From assembly GCA_030280995.1 (NCBI GenBank), contig JASXTE010000015.1, forward strand, positions 6,249,001 to 6,313,000: a DNA stretch of 64,000 bases, in the 5' to 3' direction. The position numbers and the translations under genes were made by a program. The stretch's first letter is position 1. Each line of letters begins with the position of its first letter. Shown here piece by piece: positions 23,740 through 35,682 of the stretch. The notes under the pieces are model-generated. The model was not told the origin of the DNA and did no database searches. It worked only from the letters and a program-made list of their open reading frames with translations. The DNA comes from Hemileia vastatrix. Taxonomy: Eukaryota; Basidiomycota; Pucciniomycetes; Pucciniales; Zaghouaniaceae.

Positions 23740-24994
23740 CATAAAACATTAACCAGGGTAAAAAACACAGCTTGGTGGATTAATATGTCTGAAGATGTTC
23801 AGAAATATGTTGAGACATGTGATTCTTGTCAAAAATCTAAAAGATTAACAGGAAAATGAGCTGGTTGATTACAACAAATTGAGCAACCAAAAGCTCCATG
23901 GGAAATAATTAACATGGACTTTGTAACAGGTTTGCCAATAGCAGGGCATAAGATTTATAACTCTTTCTGGGTAATTGTAGATAGATTTACAAAGATGTGT
24001 AGATTTATTCTCACCCACAAAGAGGTTTCTGCAAAGGACTTAGCTTTTTTATGGTGGACACAAATTTTAAATATAGCAGGTTTCCCAAAAGCAATAGTTT
24101 CTGACAGAGTTCCTAGATGTACTTCTGAGTTATGGACATCACTTATGGATGTTTCAGGGTGTCAATTAAAACTTTCTACAGCACACCATCCACAAACTGA
24201 TGAGCTAGAAGAAAGAATGATACAAACTTTAGAAGATACGATAAGAAGATATTGTGCTTTTGGTCTTAACTTTAAAGACAATGACAAATTCACGCATGAT
24301 TGGGTAACCCTTATCCCAGATTAAGAATTTTCATATAATAGTACAGTACATTCTGGCACTGGCAAAAAGCCATTTGAGTTATGGTTGGGTAATGTACCTA
24401 ATATCCCTGCTAAAACTATTAATATATTAGCTAGATTGGATATCCATCCAGGTACTAAATCTTTTCTTCAGATGCAAGAATTATGCAGAAAACATGCTTA
24501 ATAATTTATATATAAGGTGTTTGAGTATGAGAAGAAAAGATGGGATAAAGCCCATAAAGAACAAATGTTCAAAGAGGGTGATGAAGTCCTTATTTCAACA
24601 CTACATTTACATTTAAATGGTAATGTTAAAGTGAAGGATCCATTCATTGTACCATTTGTAGTTAAAAAGATGGTTGGTAATAATGCTGTTGAGATTATTT
24701 TATATGCACCTTATGATAGAAAACATCCAGTATTTCCTATTTCTCTTATAAGACCATACCATTCTAGTGATACTGCTATATTTTCAAGAAGATTAGCAAG
24801 GCATAAACAGCAACCTGAATAAATAGTTGAAAAGGCAAAAATTGAAAAGATACTTAAAAAGAGACACCTTACAAGAAAATGGAGTTGAGTATCTATTAAG
24901 ATTTAAAAATAAATCAAGTGAATATGACCAGTGTATTCCAGAAAATGAAATATCTGATCTTAAAAATCTCTTGAAAAAATATAAATCAAAATAA
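23740..24994 (+). pseudogene. Integrase core, C-terminal region and chromodomain-like tail, B2
   Basis: The zinc domain finishes with CDSCQKSK. The core has MDFVTGLP (first Asp), IVSDRVP (second Asp) and the ELEERM Glu, so the DDE triad is present, but stops occur near 23858, 23866 and 24322. 24517-24822 is the basic C-terminal region (KKRWDKAHKEQM to RPYHSSDTA). After it, YLLRFKNKSSEYDQ and IPENEISDL have the shape of a chromodomain, which in chromoviruses directs insertion to marked chromatin. Confidence 0.75.
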
Positions 24995-25095
24995 TACTGT
25001 TTATTCAGTATATGTATTATAGAAATTTAAAAAATTTTCTATTCGCTCCTTACTTTTAATTAAAATGTCTTAACTTTTTTTTAATTGATTTTTTT

Positions 25096-25107
25096 TGGGT
25101 GAGGGAG
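25096..25107 (+). other. Polypurine tract of B2
   Basis: GGGTGAGGGAG directly precedes TGTCAGCC. This is the usual second-strand primer site; B3 has GGGTTGAGGGAG. Confidence 0.6.
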
Positions 25108-25290
25108 TGTCAGCCTAGATATCCCTAGGAATGAGTTTATCATATACTTAAAATAAGATATTCTTAACTGCATTAAGATTATATCTTAAAAATAAGGTTA
25201 AAATAATAATATATATGATTAATTCATAATAATTATTTTTTATATAAGTTCATAAATATTTTATTTTTTTATCAAATTTGATAGAGCAAG
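25108..25290 (+). repeat. LTR start fragment joined to satellite-flank sequence
   Basis: 25108-25225 is the first 118 bases of a B LTR. It then switches at an AT-rich point to about 65 bases (ATATAAGTTCATAAATATTT to ATAGAGCAAG) that equal the reverse complement of 10845-10930, the outer flank of the B1 LTR and start of array 1. Confidence 0.65.
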
Positions 25291-26465
25291 TTTCAGCCTA
25301 GATATCCCTAGGAATGAGTATTTTTTTAGTAAAAATATGATAACCTTAACTACATCAAGCTTATATCTTAAAAATAAGGTTAAAATAATAATATATATGA
25401 TTAATTTACATATATATATAATTATTACACTATTATATAAATTATAGTAATTTAAATACCTTATCCATAGCCTAATAGTACTTATTAGTGTGTTAATAAA
25501 GTCATAATATACTTATCGTAAGTGATATTAAGTAATTATAGAAATACATAAGCTTATATGTATACATAAATCTCATATTCAGCGAAATATGCAGTATATT
25601 ATGTATATTTATTTTTATAAGTTGGTTTTAGCCTCTCAATAGCCTATAACCTTTGTTTTTCTGCTTATTTTAGGTCATATGAACGTATCCAGTGGACTCA
25701 CAATGCCTACAGAAGCATAAAAATCTATTTCAGGCACATACACTCAGTCTGGACAACTTAATCTGCTTCCTTGGATGGATATTCATGGATTTATGGGTTG
25801 GGAGGTCATTGCTGGGTTAATATGGATGCTTGGGGATTTTATTGGGGACTTGGAAATTTCATTTTTTTACTTTATATGCTTTGGGTTTCATTATATTCTC
25901 TTTGGATGAGTTATTTTACCTGTTTCTTTATGGTATCTGCTTTTATCTGGATTTTCTATTTATGGTATGGGTCTGTATTATCATTAATTGTGATGGAGGG
26001 TCCTTACTGGAGGTTTTGGTGTTGAATCTGCTTGAATTGGACGCCATGGGCAGGTGAACAGCCCTCAAAGTGCTGTAATTGCCAGGGATAGCAGTGACAT
26101 CATCTGTATTGAAGGTCTGTGCAATCCAGTGGATTTTGGTATAAGTAAGGGAGGATTTTGACGGTGATTAGACATCATTCACTTACTACAATTCAAATAA
26201 ACATTACAAAACAATTATTAGCATTTAGAAATATATTATAAAGCCATTATAAATTGATATTATCTTTATATAAGCTATAACTATATTATATTCATCTATT
26301 TTCCACCACTAGCACGCATTTAAATCCAAGTATTGTGAGTTTTATTTGAGTATAACTATTTTATTAGTCTTCACCTGAGGTTAAATCACTAAATCATTTA
26401 TTAATAAGTATTAGGACCATAAATAAATACTATTATATCATACTTATATACTAGATACACTGACA
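25291..26465 (+). repeat. Full-length B LTR downstream of B2
   Basis: 1175 bp, starting TTTCAGCC (expected TGTCAGCC) and ending CACTGACA. The stop-free hydrophobic stretch of B LTRs lies at 25771-26025. No 5-bp duplication flanks it. Confidence 0.75.
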
Positions 26466-26777
26466 TAGTATATCTACATATTTCACTGAATATGAGGTTT
26501 ATCTATACATATAAGCTTATGTATGTCTATAATTACTTAATATCACTTAATATAAGTATATTGTGACTCTATTGACACCTTAATAAGTCTTATTAGGCAA
26601 CAGATAAGCTATTAATACTACTATAAGTCATATAATAGTGTAATAATTTTATATATATGTATTATAAGCATATATATAAGTATTTTAACCTTATTTTTAG
26701 TCATTTTCTTATTTTAATTAAGGTTATTTTATTATAAACATAATAACCACTCATTCCTGCAGATACCTAGGCTGACT
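26466..26777 (-). repeat. Inverted B LTR fragment
   Basis: About 310 bases of the LTR 5' portion in reverse orientation, from the AAATATGTAGATATACTA region to a start block CAGCCTAGGTATC. It directly abuts the end of the preceding LTR, making an LTR head-to-head structure. Confidence 0.65.
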
Positions 26778-27800
26778 GCTTTCATGATGTATTGTGGGAT
26801 AATTGCTATGTCCATATGGGAATAAGCACCATAGATTTTCAAAAGTGTTCTAATGTTAAAAAGTGAGGTTCAGGTCAAATTTCAGACTAAAATACTGTAG
26901 AAGAACTGAAATTAAAAGGTAGATGTGGTAATTTCTCATCATTATACTAGTTTTTCATTTAATAACTACCATATGGTATTTATTTTTTAAAAAAGACACA
27001 ATAGGTATTTTAAGTTATAGTCATATAAAAAAGTTAATTTTAAAGGGATAATATTTTAATAAAAATAAATAATGATGCATATTTTAAACTAATAGACAAG
27101 ATATTTAAATTCTTTGTTCTTGATTAATAAATTAAAAAAAAGTTTCAGTTTGGCTTTTGTAGTCTTTAGAAAAAAGTTTTTGACAGAATTTTCACAACTG
27201 AACATTTACACATAATTCTTAAAAAAAATATATGAGTTAAAAATTTATCAATCACTTTTTAGTAAAATGATATTCACACTGATAGGTAAAAATTATATTA
27301 CTACTATTAAATGTATAATTCTTTAAAGTAAAATCACTTTGATATTATATTAAAATGGAAGATTTTATAAATCTTCCTGTAATTGGCCTTATAAATAAGA
27401 GATACTTGAATGAATATATTTTTTTAAAAAAATTAATCTTTATAGAGAATATTTTAACTCATCTGTACACATTTAAAACAGAAAGTTAATGGTTAGACTT
27501 TGAGTTTTTACAACAATATATATTTATTTGATAATATTAATTTAATATTTTAAAAAGATTCCACTTTTATCCTATGAGATTTCCCTTTAATTTACATATT
27601 AAAATCAAGAAAAAAATGTGAGGCTTTAGCGGATCTATGTAATTTGTACTTATAATGAAAAAATTATATTTTTAGTTAGTATAAATATAAAATGAAGACC
27701 TGATACCTTTTTTATATGCTAAAGTGGTATTAAAATAATTTTTATTGATCATCTTAATCATTAATGGAGAAAAAGAATAATTTCATAATAATAGAAAATT
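26778..27800. other. AT-rich spacer, nothing recognised
   Basis: About 1 kb with short homopolymer runs. No open frame of note, repeat or RNA gene was seen. Confidence 0.5.
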
Positions 27801-27805
27801 AACAT

Positions 27806-29197
27806 TGTCAGCCTAGATATCCCTAGGAATGAGTATTTCTTATGCTAAAATAAGATAACCATAAGAAAATTAAGCTTATATCTTAAAAATAAGGTTAAAA
27901 TAATAATATATATTATTATATTATATATATATATAATTATTATTCTATAATACAACTTATTGTAAATTAAATAGCTTATCAATCGCCTAATAATACTTAT
28001 TAAGGTGTTAATGGAGTCATAATATACTTATCTTAAGTGATATGAAGTAATTATTGACATACATAAGCTTATATGTATACATAAATATCATATTCAATGA
28101 AATATGCAGTATATTATGTATATTTAGGTATATAAGTGGGTTTTAGCCCCTTAATAGCCTATAAGCTTTGTGTTTCTGCTTATTTTAGGTCATATGTACG
28201 AAATAAATGGACTCACAACTCCTACAGAAGCATAGACACCTATATCAGGTGCATACACCCAGTTTGGACAACTAAAATTACTTCCTTGGATGTTTATTCA
28301 CAGATTTATGGGTTGGAAGGACATTTCTGGGTTAATTTGGATGCTTGGGAATGTTATTGGGGGCTTGGACATTTTATTTGTTTCCTTTATATGCTTTTGG
28401 TTTCATTAAATCTCTTTTTGATTGTTTATTTTACCTGTTTCTTTATGGTATCCGCTTTTATCTGGATTTTCTATTTATGGTATAGATCTGTGTTATTATT
28501 AATAGTGATGAAGGGTCTTTACTGGAGGTCTGGGTGTTGAAACTGCTTGAAGTGGACGCCATGGGGAGCTTATGGGCCCTCACAGTGCTGTAATTGCTGG
28601 GGATAGCAGTGACATCATCTGGATTGAAGGTCTGTGCACTACAGTGGATTTGGGTATAAGTAAGGATGGATTTTGACAGTTATTTATCATCATTCAATTA
28701 CTCCAAATAAAAAAAACACTACTATACAATTATTAGCATTTAGAAATATATTATAAAGCCATTATAAATTGATATTATCTTTATATAAGCTATAACTATA
28801 TTTTATTCATCTATTTTCCACCACTATTGGAGGAGTGTAAGTAGTTTGTGACTCTACTTACTGAGTTTTATTTTAAAGAGGAGTACCATCCAAGCCGCCC
28901 TTTCACAGGAGGTGTATGTTTATGACACCCCCAGGCACTCCTCTCTTTGGTTTCATATTCAGGCATAAGTCATGTAGTCAGTGGGGTCTGAGCCCAAACC
29001 CATGTTATACCTATCCCACCAAATATCTATTTTCCACCACTAGCACGCATTTAAATCCAAGTATTGTGAGTTTTATTTGAGTATTACTATTCTATTAGTC
29101 TTCCCCTGAGGTTTAATCAATAAATCATCTAGAAATAAGTAGTAGAACCATAAATAAACACTATTATATCATACTTATATACTAGACTATACTGACA
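27806..29197 (+). repeat. 5' LTR of B3
   Basis: It starts TGTCAGCCTAGATATCCC and ends TATACTGACA. Without the insert at 28827-29024 and its duplicated target it is about 1176 bp, as in the 3' LTR. TATATAAG near 28129 is the likely core promoter. Confidence 0.85.
28809..29042. mobile_element. 198-bp insert with exact 18-bp target duplication (SINE-like candidate)
   Basis: ATCTATTTTCCACCACTA occurs at 28809-28826 and again at 29025-29042; every other B LTR has it once. The 198 bases between are far richer in G+C than the surroundings. They fold into apparent hairpins (GTAAGTAG/CTACTTAC; GGTGT/ACACC; GAGGAGTG/CACTCCTC) and contain GGTCTGAGCCC, resembling an RNA polymerase III B box. A duplication of this length suggests target-primed reverse transcription, but no poly-A or simple-repeat tail is seen. 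Ends TTGGAGG and CACCAAAT are only weakly complementary. Confidence 0.6.
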
Positions 29198-29707
29198 ATT
29201 GTGGGTCTTTCCTTATATTTTACTTATTATTTAGTATAAGCCTTGGGATGTGATTTTTACTTTAGTACAGCTCAAAATAACCAAATATTTGAGTCTGCTG
29301 CATATTATTGGGTCATCATAACTCAGTGATTGCGGAAAATAACCCTTAAAATAATTGTACTAATTTTTTATCATAAAAATTAGGTATTTACAGTAGTAAC
29401 TGTACCCAATATAAACCTGATTTCACTTGGTATTTAAACACCAATATAACACCCAATTAAATTTTTATTTGGTTAAAGCTTAGTAAGCTACTTATTCATG
29501 CTTATAAAGGTCTAGTTAAACTTATTATTATATTTTTAACAGATTTTTTCGAATTTTTCTTCTAATTTATTTAAATAAATAAAGATATAAATTCAGGGTA
29601 AGCTCCATTGCTTTTTTATTAGTAATAACATTGCTAATATCTTTTGTCCACTAATTCCATATAGGTTTTTCCTTTTGTAGACGTAAAATACTGTCATTTT
29701 TAACAAT
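29198..29707 (+). other. 5' leader of B3 with primer-site-like block
   Basis: ATTGTGGGTCTTTCC follows the LTR; B2 and B4 have ATTGGGGGTCTTTCC. The remaining 490 bases are non-coding and conserved among B copies. Confidence 0.55.
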
Positions 29708-31345
29708 ATGAGTGCTCCCCAGAACAGTGTAAGTGACAAGCCTGCTTATAATAACAGGTCTAAAGATAACAAAAACTTTACAGGGCGTCACCATGGAGGG
29801 TCAACAATACCCCCAGGCAGAAAGCATGAGTATAGAAGAAAAGGACGCCCTCTTAAAAAAGATAACTATAAAAAAGACGTCTCCTCCTCTTCAGGATCAA
29901 CTGTCCCACCTGGAAAAACAGGTTCTGAAGTTTGAAGAGTCCAAATCACTCATGTTCAAAGAGGTAGAGCAATTGCAAAACAATTGCAAGGTAGGGTTTC
30001 AGCAGATGAATCAAGAATTGGCAGAGTTAAAGAGAGGCCAGCCCAGTCAGTCAAATCAGCAACCCCCTACTCAAGGCGGGTCATCTCACTCCCAGGAGAA
30101 AATCATGGTAGACAAATGGAAATGGGACTGGTTTCATCAACAGTGGACAAGCCACAGTTGCAACAGGGATCCTCCACCTCATCTGACTTCCTCAGCTCAC
30201 CCTTACAAAGGAAAAAAGCGCCAAAAATCAGGACTGGCAACCATCCCATGGTAAGTAGATTACCCTCTCAGATTGAACATGATACTGATAATTACAATAT
30301 AGGTAATTCTATTGATATTAAATCTGTGCAAAAAATAGAGGAGGATTTAAGAAATTTAAGTTTTAGAGTAGATACACCTGACTTGTCTTTTGTCCACAAT
30401 AACAGTAATATTTATAATGATAATACAGTCAAACCTCAGTTGCAACCACCTACTAGTGAGATAAGAAGTTCACAGGAGAGTGAGAGAATTGAAAAGGAAG
30501 ACATGGAATATTTTAACAATAATCCAACTGTCCATAAAATTGTTTCAGCCTTGTGGAATAGAATGACTGATTATGAGGAAAAGACGGTTAAGGTCACTAG
30601 TGATACAATTTCATCCTTGACATTAAACATTTCTCAATTAGCAACACGTAACAAAGAATTAGAGAAAGAACATTTGTATCTAACTCTAAAATATGATTCA
30701 TTGAGTAATAAATATAATGAAGTTTCAAACAAATTCTGTGAGTTAGAAAAATTATATGAAACACATTTATTGAAAACTGAATCAAGAACAAAGTTTTTTT
30801 TTGCCCAAACAAATCAAAGTGTCTCTGAGTTGCTACAAAGATTAACTAAAGTTGAGATTGAAACTGCCAATCTACTAATGAACCAGAATAATCATAAGTA
30901 TAATCAATATAATAATAATCCTTTCATTGGCAAAACTGAATCTCATTCCTTCCCTATACCACCACAATTAAAACCATCTGGTGGTAGTGTCAAATCTGAA
31001 ACTGTAAGTCACAAATCTGTGCTGGAGGAAATACAAGACCATTTATCTAAAGTGAATGAGTTGTTGAATTTACCTAATATTAGTGAGATAAAATCCATAC
31101 AGAAAAACTGGCCTATGATAGATCAGTACCCAACTTATGATGGGGAAGCCAGCTCTGATTGGCAACATTTTATTCAAAGAATTGACAACTTGAAATTCTC
31201 ATATAAGTTACCATATGAAGAAATAACATCAAAATTAATTTCTTTATTTAAGGATGTTGCTTTATTATGGTTTGAAGCTATCTTGAGTGAGGGTAAAGAT
31301 TACTCTTGGGCTGAATGGAAACAACTTATTGAAAAAAAATTTTGA
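29708..31345 (+). pseudogene. Gag (N-terminal, coiled-coil, capsid part), B3
   Basis: Starts MSAPQNSVSDKPAYN, preceded by A at -3. The frame stops at TGA 29933-29935 (Gly in B4) and reopens from about 29984 to TGA 31343-31345 (Gly in B4). Order: basic Ser/Gly-rich N region, long helical region (IVSALWNRM to the EIQDHLSKVNEL block), then capsid (SDWQHFIQRIDNLKFS, LWFEAIL, DYSWAEWKQ). Confidence 0.75.
29793..30254 (+). CDS. Open frame overprinted on gag, B3 version (153 aa)
   Basis: ATG at 29793 in the context TCACCATGG, close to the best eukaryotic start context, in the +1 frame of gag. N half: acidic/basic helix with Leu heptad-like spacing (LQDQLSHLEKQVLKFEES). C half: KWKWDWFHQQW, Cys-Asn-Arg-Asp-Pro-Pro-Pro, HPYKGKKRQK, ending PW and TAA. 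It stays intact although the gag frame over the same DNA is broken. The stop lies in GGTAAGTAG, which matches a 5' splice site. No known family recognised. Confidence 0.55.
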   Translation: MEGQQYPQAESMSIEEKDALLKKITIKKTSPPLQDQLSHLEKQVLKFEESKSLMFKEVEQLQNNCKVGFQQMNQELAELKRGQPSQSNQQPPTQGGSSHSQEKIMVDKWKWDWFHQQWTSHSCNRDPPPHLTSSAHPYKGKKRQKSGLATIPW

Positions 31346-32143
31346 GATTCTAAATTCAGGCTTACTCAGCAGAGACTTTATGAGAAGACTAGGTATAATC
31401 CGTTGAATGGGAAAAACCTATGGTATTTTTAATGAATTTAAATAAAATATTAAAAGCCATTGAGCCTCATATGGATTTTAACTTATGGAAAGATAAGATA
31501 ATATATAATTTACCTATATCTGTCAGAGATATTGTTGTAGCTAGAACATTAAATGTTACTGAATATTCTGATTTTATTAATATTTGCAATGAAGTATTAT
31601 TAAACCATAAGTATGAATCAAGGTATTCCACTTATAAACAAAATATTGAACCTGTAAAAATTCAGTATTTCAAAAACAATTCAGGAGAAGCAGAAAAAAT
31701 CTACTGCACCTATAGTACCTAAAAAGTATGAAACAAATACTTGTTATAAATGTAACAAACCTTGGGTAAAAGGTCACAAATGTGAGAAAAACATAAATAT
31801 TGTTGAAAATCAACATGAATCTGAATCTGAAACTGAAAAAAGTAAAGAATCAAGTGATTATGACAGAAATATCTCATATAGTGATGAAAATGAAGTCTGT
31901 ATGTTGGAAGATGATTTGTCCATCTTTGAAAATCCAATATTAAATATGGACTCAAATGAATCTTTAATAAATTTTGAGGATGCTGAAATAATTAAGGATA
32001 TACAAGCTGATAACTTTAAAATGACACCTATTACGGTTCCAGCTATCATTTCTGGTGAAAATGTTAATAGAGTATTGGACACAGGAACTGCTGGTTCTGT
32101 TGTTTCTACTAATACATTAAAGAAAATTGATAGTGAATATTAG
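31346..32143 (+). pseudogene. Capsid end, nucleocapsid knuckle and protease, B3
   Basis: A small deletion near 31411 and an insertion near 31665 change frame twice. The knuckle CYKCNKPWVKGHKC is intact (near 31740). The protease active site LDTGTAGSVVS is intact near 32076. The frame ends in TAG 32141-32143, shared with B2. Confidence 0.8.
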
Positions 32144-33628
32144 TCTAATATTAAACCCCTTCAAGGTAAAAATTTGAGACGTTTTGGATCAGTACTACAT
32201 CCCATTGGAAAATACAAAGCTGCTGTTTTCTTTCAACATCAACATGGTTATGTATTAATAACTTGTGACTTTGTAGTAATGGATAATACTAACTGTAGTA
32301 ACTTTTTTATCATTGGAAATGATATTCTGACTAAGTTTGGTGTGAAATTAGACCCTGCTAATAACAATTTTACAATTGTCATAAATGGTAAAAGGAAATT
32401 TACAATAAATTCTTTTAACACAGTCTTACACATTGAGTCAGTAACAAATATTCTGTGAAAAAGAAGAGAATCTAATGAGATGGAACTTCTGTAAACAGAA
32501 ATTTCAAAAGCACCATTTGGCACTCAGATAAGTAAAGCTGAGAAAAATAATATTTTGGACTTAATTAAAGCATTTCCAATGAATTTCGCAAATGGTACAA
32601 ATGAACTTGGCCTTGTAAAAGATCATGAAATGAAGATTATTTTAACCTGTGATATGGATAATATTCCTGCTAGTCTTAAAAAGAAACCATACCCTGCTTC
32701 ACCAATGAAGAGCAAAGACATAGAGGATAATATCAAGATGTTATTAAAAATGAACATTCTTGAGAAGGTTGAAACTACACCAAAATATTGTGTAATATCA
32801 CCAGTGCTAATTTCTTATGAACAAGATAAAGCAAGACTGTGTGGTGATTATAGAGCATTAAATACATTTACAGTAGATGATATTTATCCCTTGCCAAGGA
32901 TTGCCTCTATACATGCTACCCTTTAAGGTGCTATATATATAAGTTGCCTAGATGGAAATAAAGGGTACCATCAAATTCCTATTGAAAAGAATTCACAAAA
33001 ATTTTTTTTGATAACAACACACATGGGAATTTATAAGTATGTCAGAATGCCATTTGGACCAAAAAATGCTCCATCAGTATTTCAGAAGTTAATGGATATA
33101 ACATTCCATAATGTAATGATTGAGGGATGGTTAATGGTATACATTGATGACATCATAGTGTTCTCTAAAACTTATGATGAACACTTAATCCATTTAAGGA
33201 AAGTATTTCAAAAAATGGATGAAATAAAAATTACCCTTGCATTGAAAAAATGTAAATTTGGGTTTGATTCTTTAAAAGTGCTTGGTCATATTGTATCTGG
33301 CTTACAAATATGTGTAGACCAAAATAAAGTGGCTGGAATAAAGAATATTGGTATTCCTCAAAATGTAAAGGATGTACAATCTTTTCTTGGAATGTGTGGT
33401 TATTATAGACAATATATAAAAAATTACCAATCAATCGCTGCACCATTGACCACACTGATAAAGAAATCAGAAGCTTTCATTTGGAATAATGAAAGACAAC
33501 AGGCTTTTGATAAGTTGAAAGAATGTTTAATGACAGCTCCTATCTTGGGATTACCAGATTTCCAATTACCTTTTGTATTATATACAGATGCAAGTTTTAT
33601 TGGTCTGGGTGCTGCTTTACATCAATAA
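32144..33628 (+). pseudogene. Protease end and reverse transcriptase, B3
   Basis: Stops at 32456-32458 and 32492-32494 are shared with B2; further TAA codons lie at 32924-32926 (Lys) and 33626-33628. The frame is otherwise constant. RT blocks present: CGDYRALNTF, LDGNKGYHQIP, RMPFGPKNAPS, YIDD (about 33140), FLGMCGYYRQYIKNY, and LYTDASFIGLGAALHQ of RNase H. Confidence 0.82.
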
Positions 33629-35017
33629 CAACTTATTGAAGGGAAAATGTCAGAAGTAGTAATCTGATATATTTCACATACTCTGATAAGTAGTGAATTG
33701 AAATATGGTTCTACTCAACTTGAATGTTTGGCAGTAGTATGGGCTCTTGAAAAGCTACATTATTACCTTGAAGACCAAAAATTTGAGTTAATAACTGACT
33801 GTAGTGCAGTTAAGTCACTCTTAAACATGAAAACTCATAATAGACACATGTTTAGATGGCAATTAGCTGTACAAGAATACAGAGGTCTGATGACTATTAC
33901 ACATAGAGCAGGAACCTTGCACTCTAATGTAGATCTGTTATCTAGAGTACCTCTGCCTAATAATGATGATAATCCTGCTTATGTTCCTGAGTCAGAGATT
34001 ATTAACATTTATGGCATTTATATTTTAGATCTTGAGGATGAATTTATGAAATCAATTCTTGATAATTATAATTCAGATCCTGACTTGCGTAAACTCACTA
34101 CAATATTAAATGATCCATATAATGCTTCAATGAATGTTTTAATAAAAATATTACCAAATAAGTATAAAGAGGCATTAGAAAAAGGAAATTTTTTAATTGA
34201 GGATGGTTTTATATATTACAGGAAAAAATTAAGTAATGTAATTGTGATTCCCCATTCAATGAAGGAGTTAATGTTAAGTATATGTCATGATGATATATTA
34301 GCAGGTCATTTTGATTACCATAAAACATTAACCAGAGTAAAAAACACAGCTTGGTGGATTAACATGTCTGAGGATGTTCAGAAATATAATGAAACATGTG
34401 ATTCTTTTCAAAAATCTAAAAGATTAACAAGCAAAAGAGCTGGTTTATTACAACAAATTGAGCAACCAAAAGCTCCATGGGAAATAATTAACATGGAATT
34501 TGTAACCGGTTTGCCAATAGAAGGGCATAAGAGTTATAACTCCTGCTGGGTAATTGTAGATATATTTACAAAGATGTTTAAATTTATTCCTACCCATAAA
34601 GAGGTTTCTGCAAAGGACTTAAAATTTTTATGGTGGACACAAATGTTAAATACAGCAGGTTTCCCCAAAGAAATAGTTTCTGACGGAGATCCTAAATTTA
34701 CTTCTGAGTTCTGGACATCACATATGGATGTTTCAGGGTGTCAATTAAAACTTTCTACAGCACACCATCCACAAACTGATGGGCTAGCAGAAAGAATGAT
34801 ACAAACCTTAGAAGATATGATAAGAAGATACTGTGCTTTTGGTCTTAATTTTAAAGAAAATGACAAATTCACGCATGATTGGGTAACCCTTATTTCAGGT
34901 TTAGAATTTGCATACAATAGTACAGTACATTCAGTCACTTGCAATAAGCCATTTGAGTTATGGTTGGTTTATGTATCTAATAATATTGCTAAAACTATTA
35001 ATAAATTACCTAGATAG
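33629..35017 (+). pseudogene. RNase H end and integrase, B3
   Basis: 33698-35017 is open for 439 codons: ELKYGSTQLECLAVVWAL and ITDCSAVKSL (RNase H), SNVDLLSRVP, the HHCC domain, core and start of the C-terminal region. Two key residues are changed. The zinc domain reads CDSFQ (Phe codon 34406-34408, Cys in B2). The first catalytic Asp reads MEFVTG (Glu codon 34496-34498). The second Asp (VSDGDPKF) and the Glu (GLAERM) are kept. Ends in TAG for Leu. Confidence 0.82.
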
Positions 35018-35574
35018 GATATCCATCCCGGTACTAAATCTTTTCTTCAGATGCAAGAATTATGCAGAAAACATGCTCAAGAATGTATAAATAAGGCTTT
35101 TGAGTATGAAAAGAAAAGATGGGATAAAGCCCATAAAGAACAAATGTTCAAAGAGGGTGATGAAGTCCTTATTTCAACACTAAATTTCAATTTAAATGGT
35201 TACATTAAATTGAAGGATCCATTTATTGGCCCATTTGTAGTTAAAAAGATTGTTGGTAATAATGCTGTTGAGGTTATTCTAAATGCACCATATGATAGAA
35301 AACGTACAGTATTTCTTATTTCTCTTATAAAACATACCATTCTAATGATACTGCTCTATTTCCAAGAAGATCAGGAAGGCATAAAAAGCAACCTGAAGAA
35401 ATGGTTGAAAAGGCAGAAATCAAAAAGATAATTAAAAAGAGACACCTTACTAAAGAAAAGGGAGTTGAGTATCTATTAAGATTTAAAAATAAATCAAGTG
35501 AATATGACCAGTAGATTCCAGTAAATGAAATCTCTGATCTTAAAAATCTCTTGAAAAAATTTAAATCTAAATAA
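35018..35574 (+). pseudogene. Integrase C-terminal region and chromodomain-like tail, B3
   Basis: Begins DIHPGTKSF, runs through KKRWDKAHKEQMFKEGDEV and LKDPFIGPFVVKKIVG to SLIK. A one-base loss near 35325 then shifts the frame. In the restored register the tail has KKRHLTKEKGVEYLLRF, SSEYDQ, a TAG and IPVNEISDL, resembling a chromodomain. Polyprotein end at TAA 35572-35574. Confidence 0.75.
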
Positions 35575-35670
35575 TACTGTTTATTCAGTATATGTATTAT
35601 AATAATTCTTTTTTATTTCACTCCTTAGTTTTAATTAAAATGTCTTAACGTTTTTTTTTATTGTTCTTTT

Positions 35671-35682
35671 GGGTTGAGGGAG
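35671..35682 (+). other. Polypurine tract of B3
   Basis: GGGTTGAGGGAG, directly before the 3' LTR start. Confidence 0.65.

Larger units (their letters stand above)
17789..26465 (+). mobile_element. Family B retrotransposon B2, decayed
   Basis: Plus-strand element with a 5'-truncated LTR, leader, gag, PR, RT, RNase H, integrase, a chromodomain-like tail and a rearranged 3' LTR. It interrupts satellite array 1 at about 17788. At least eight in-frame stops and two frameshifts are visible, and the gag ATG is ATA. It shares several nonsense codons with B3 between 21430 and 21950. Confidence 0.85.
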
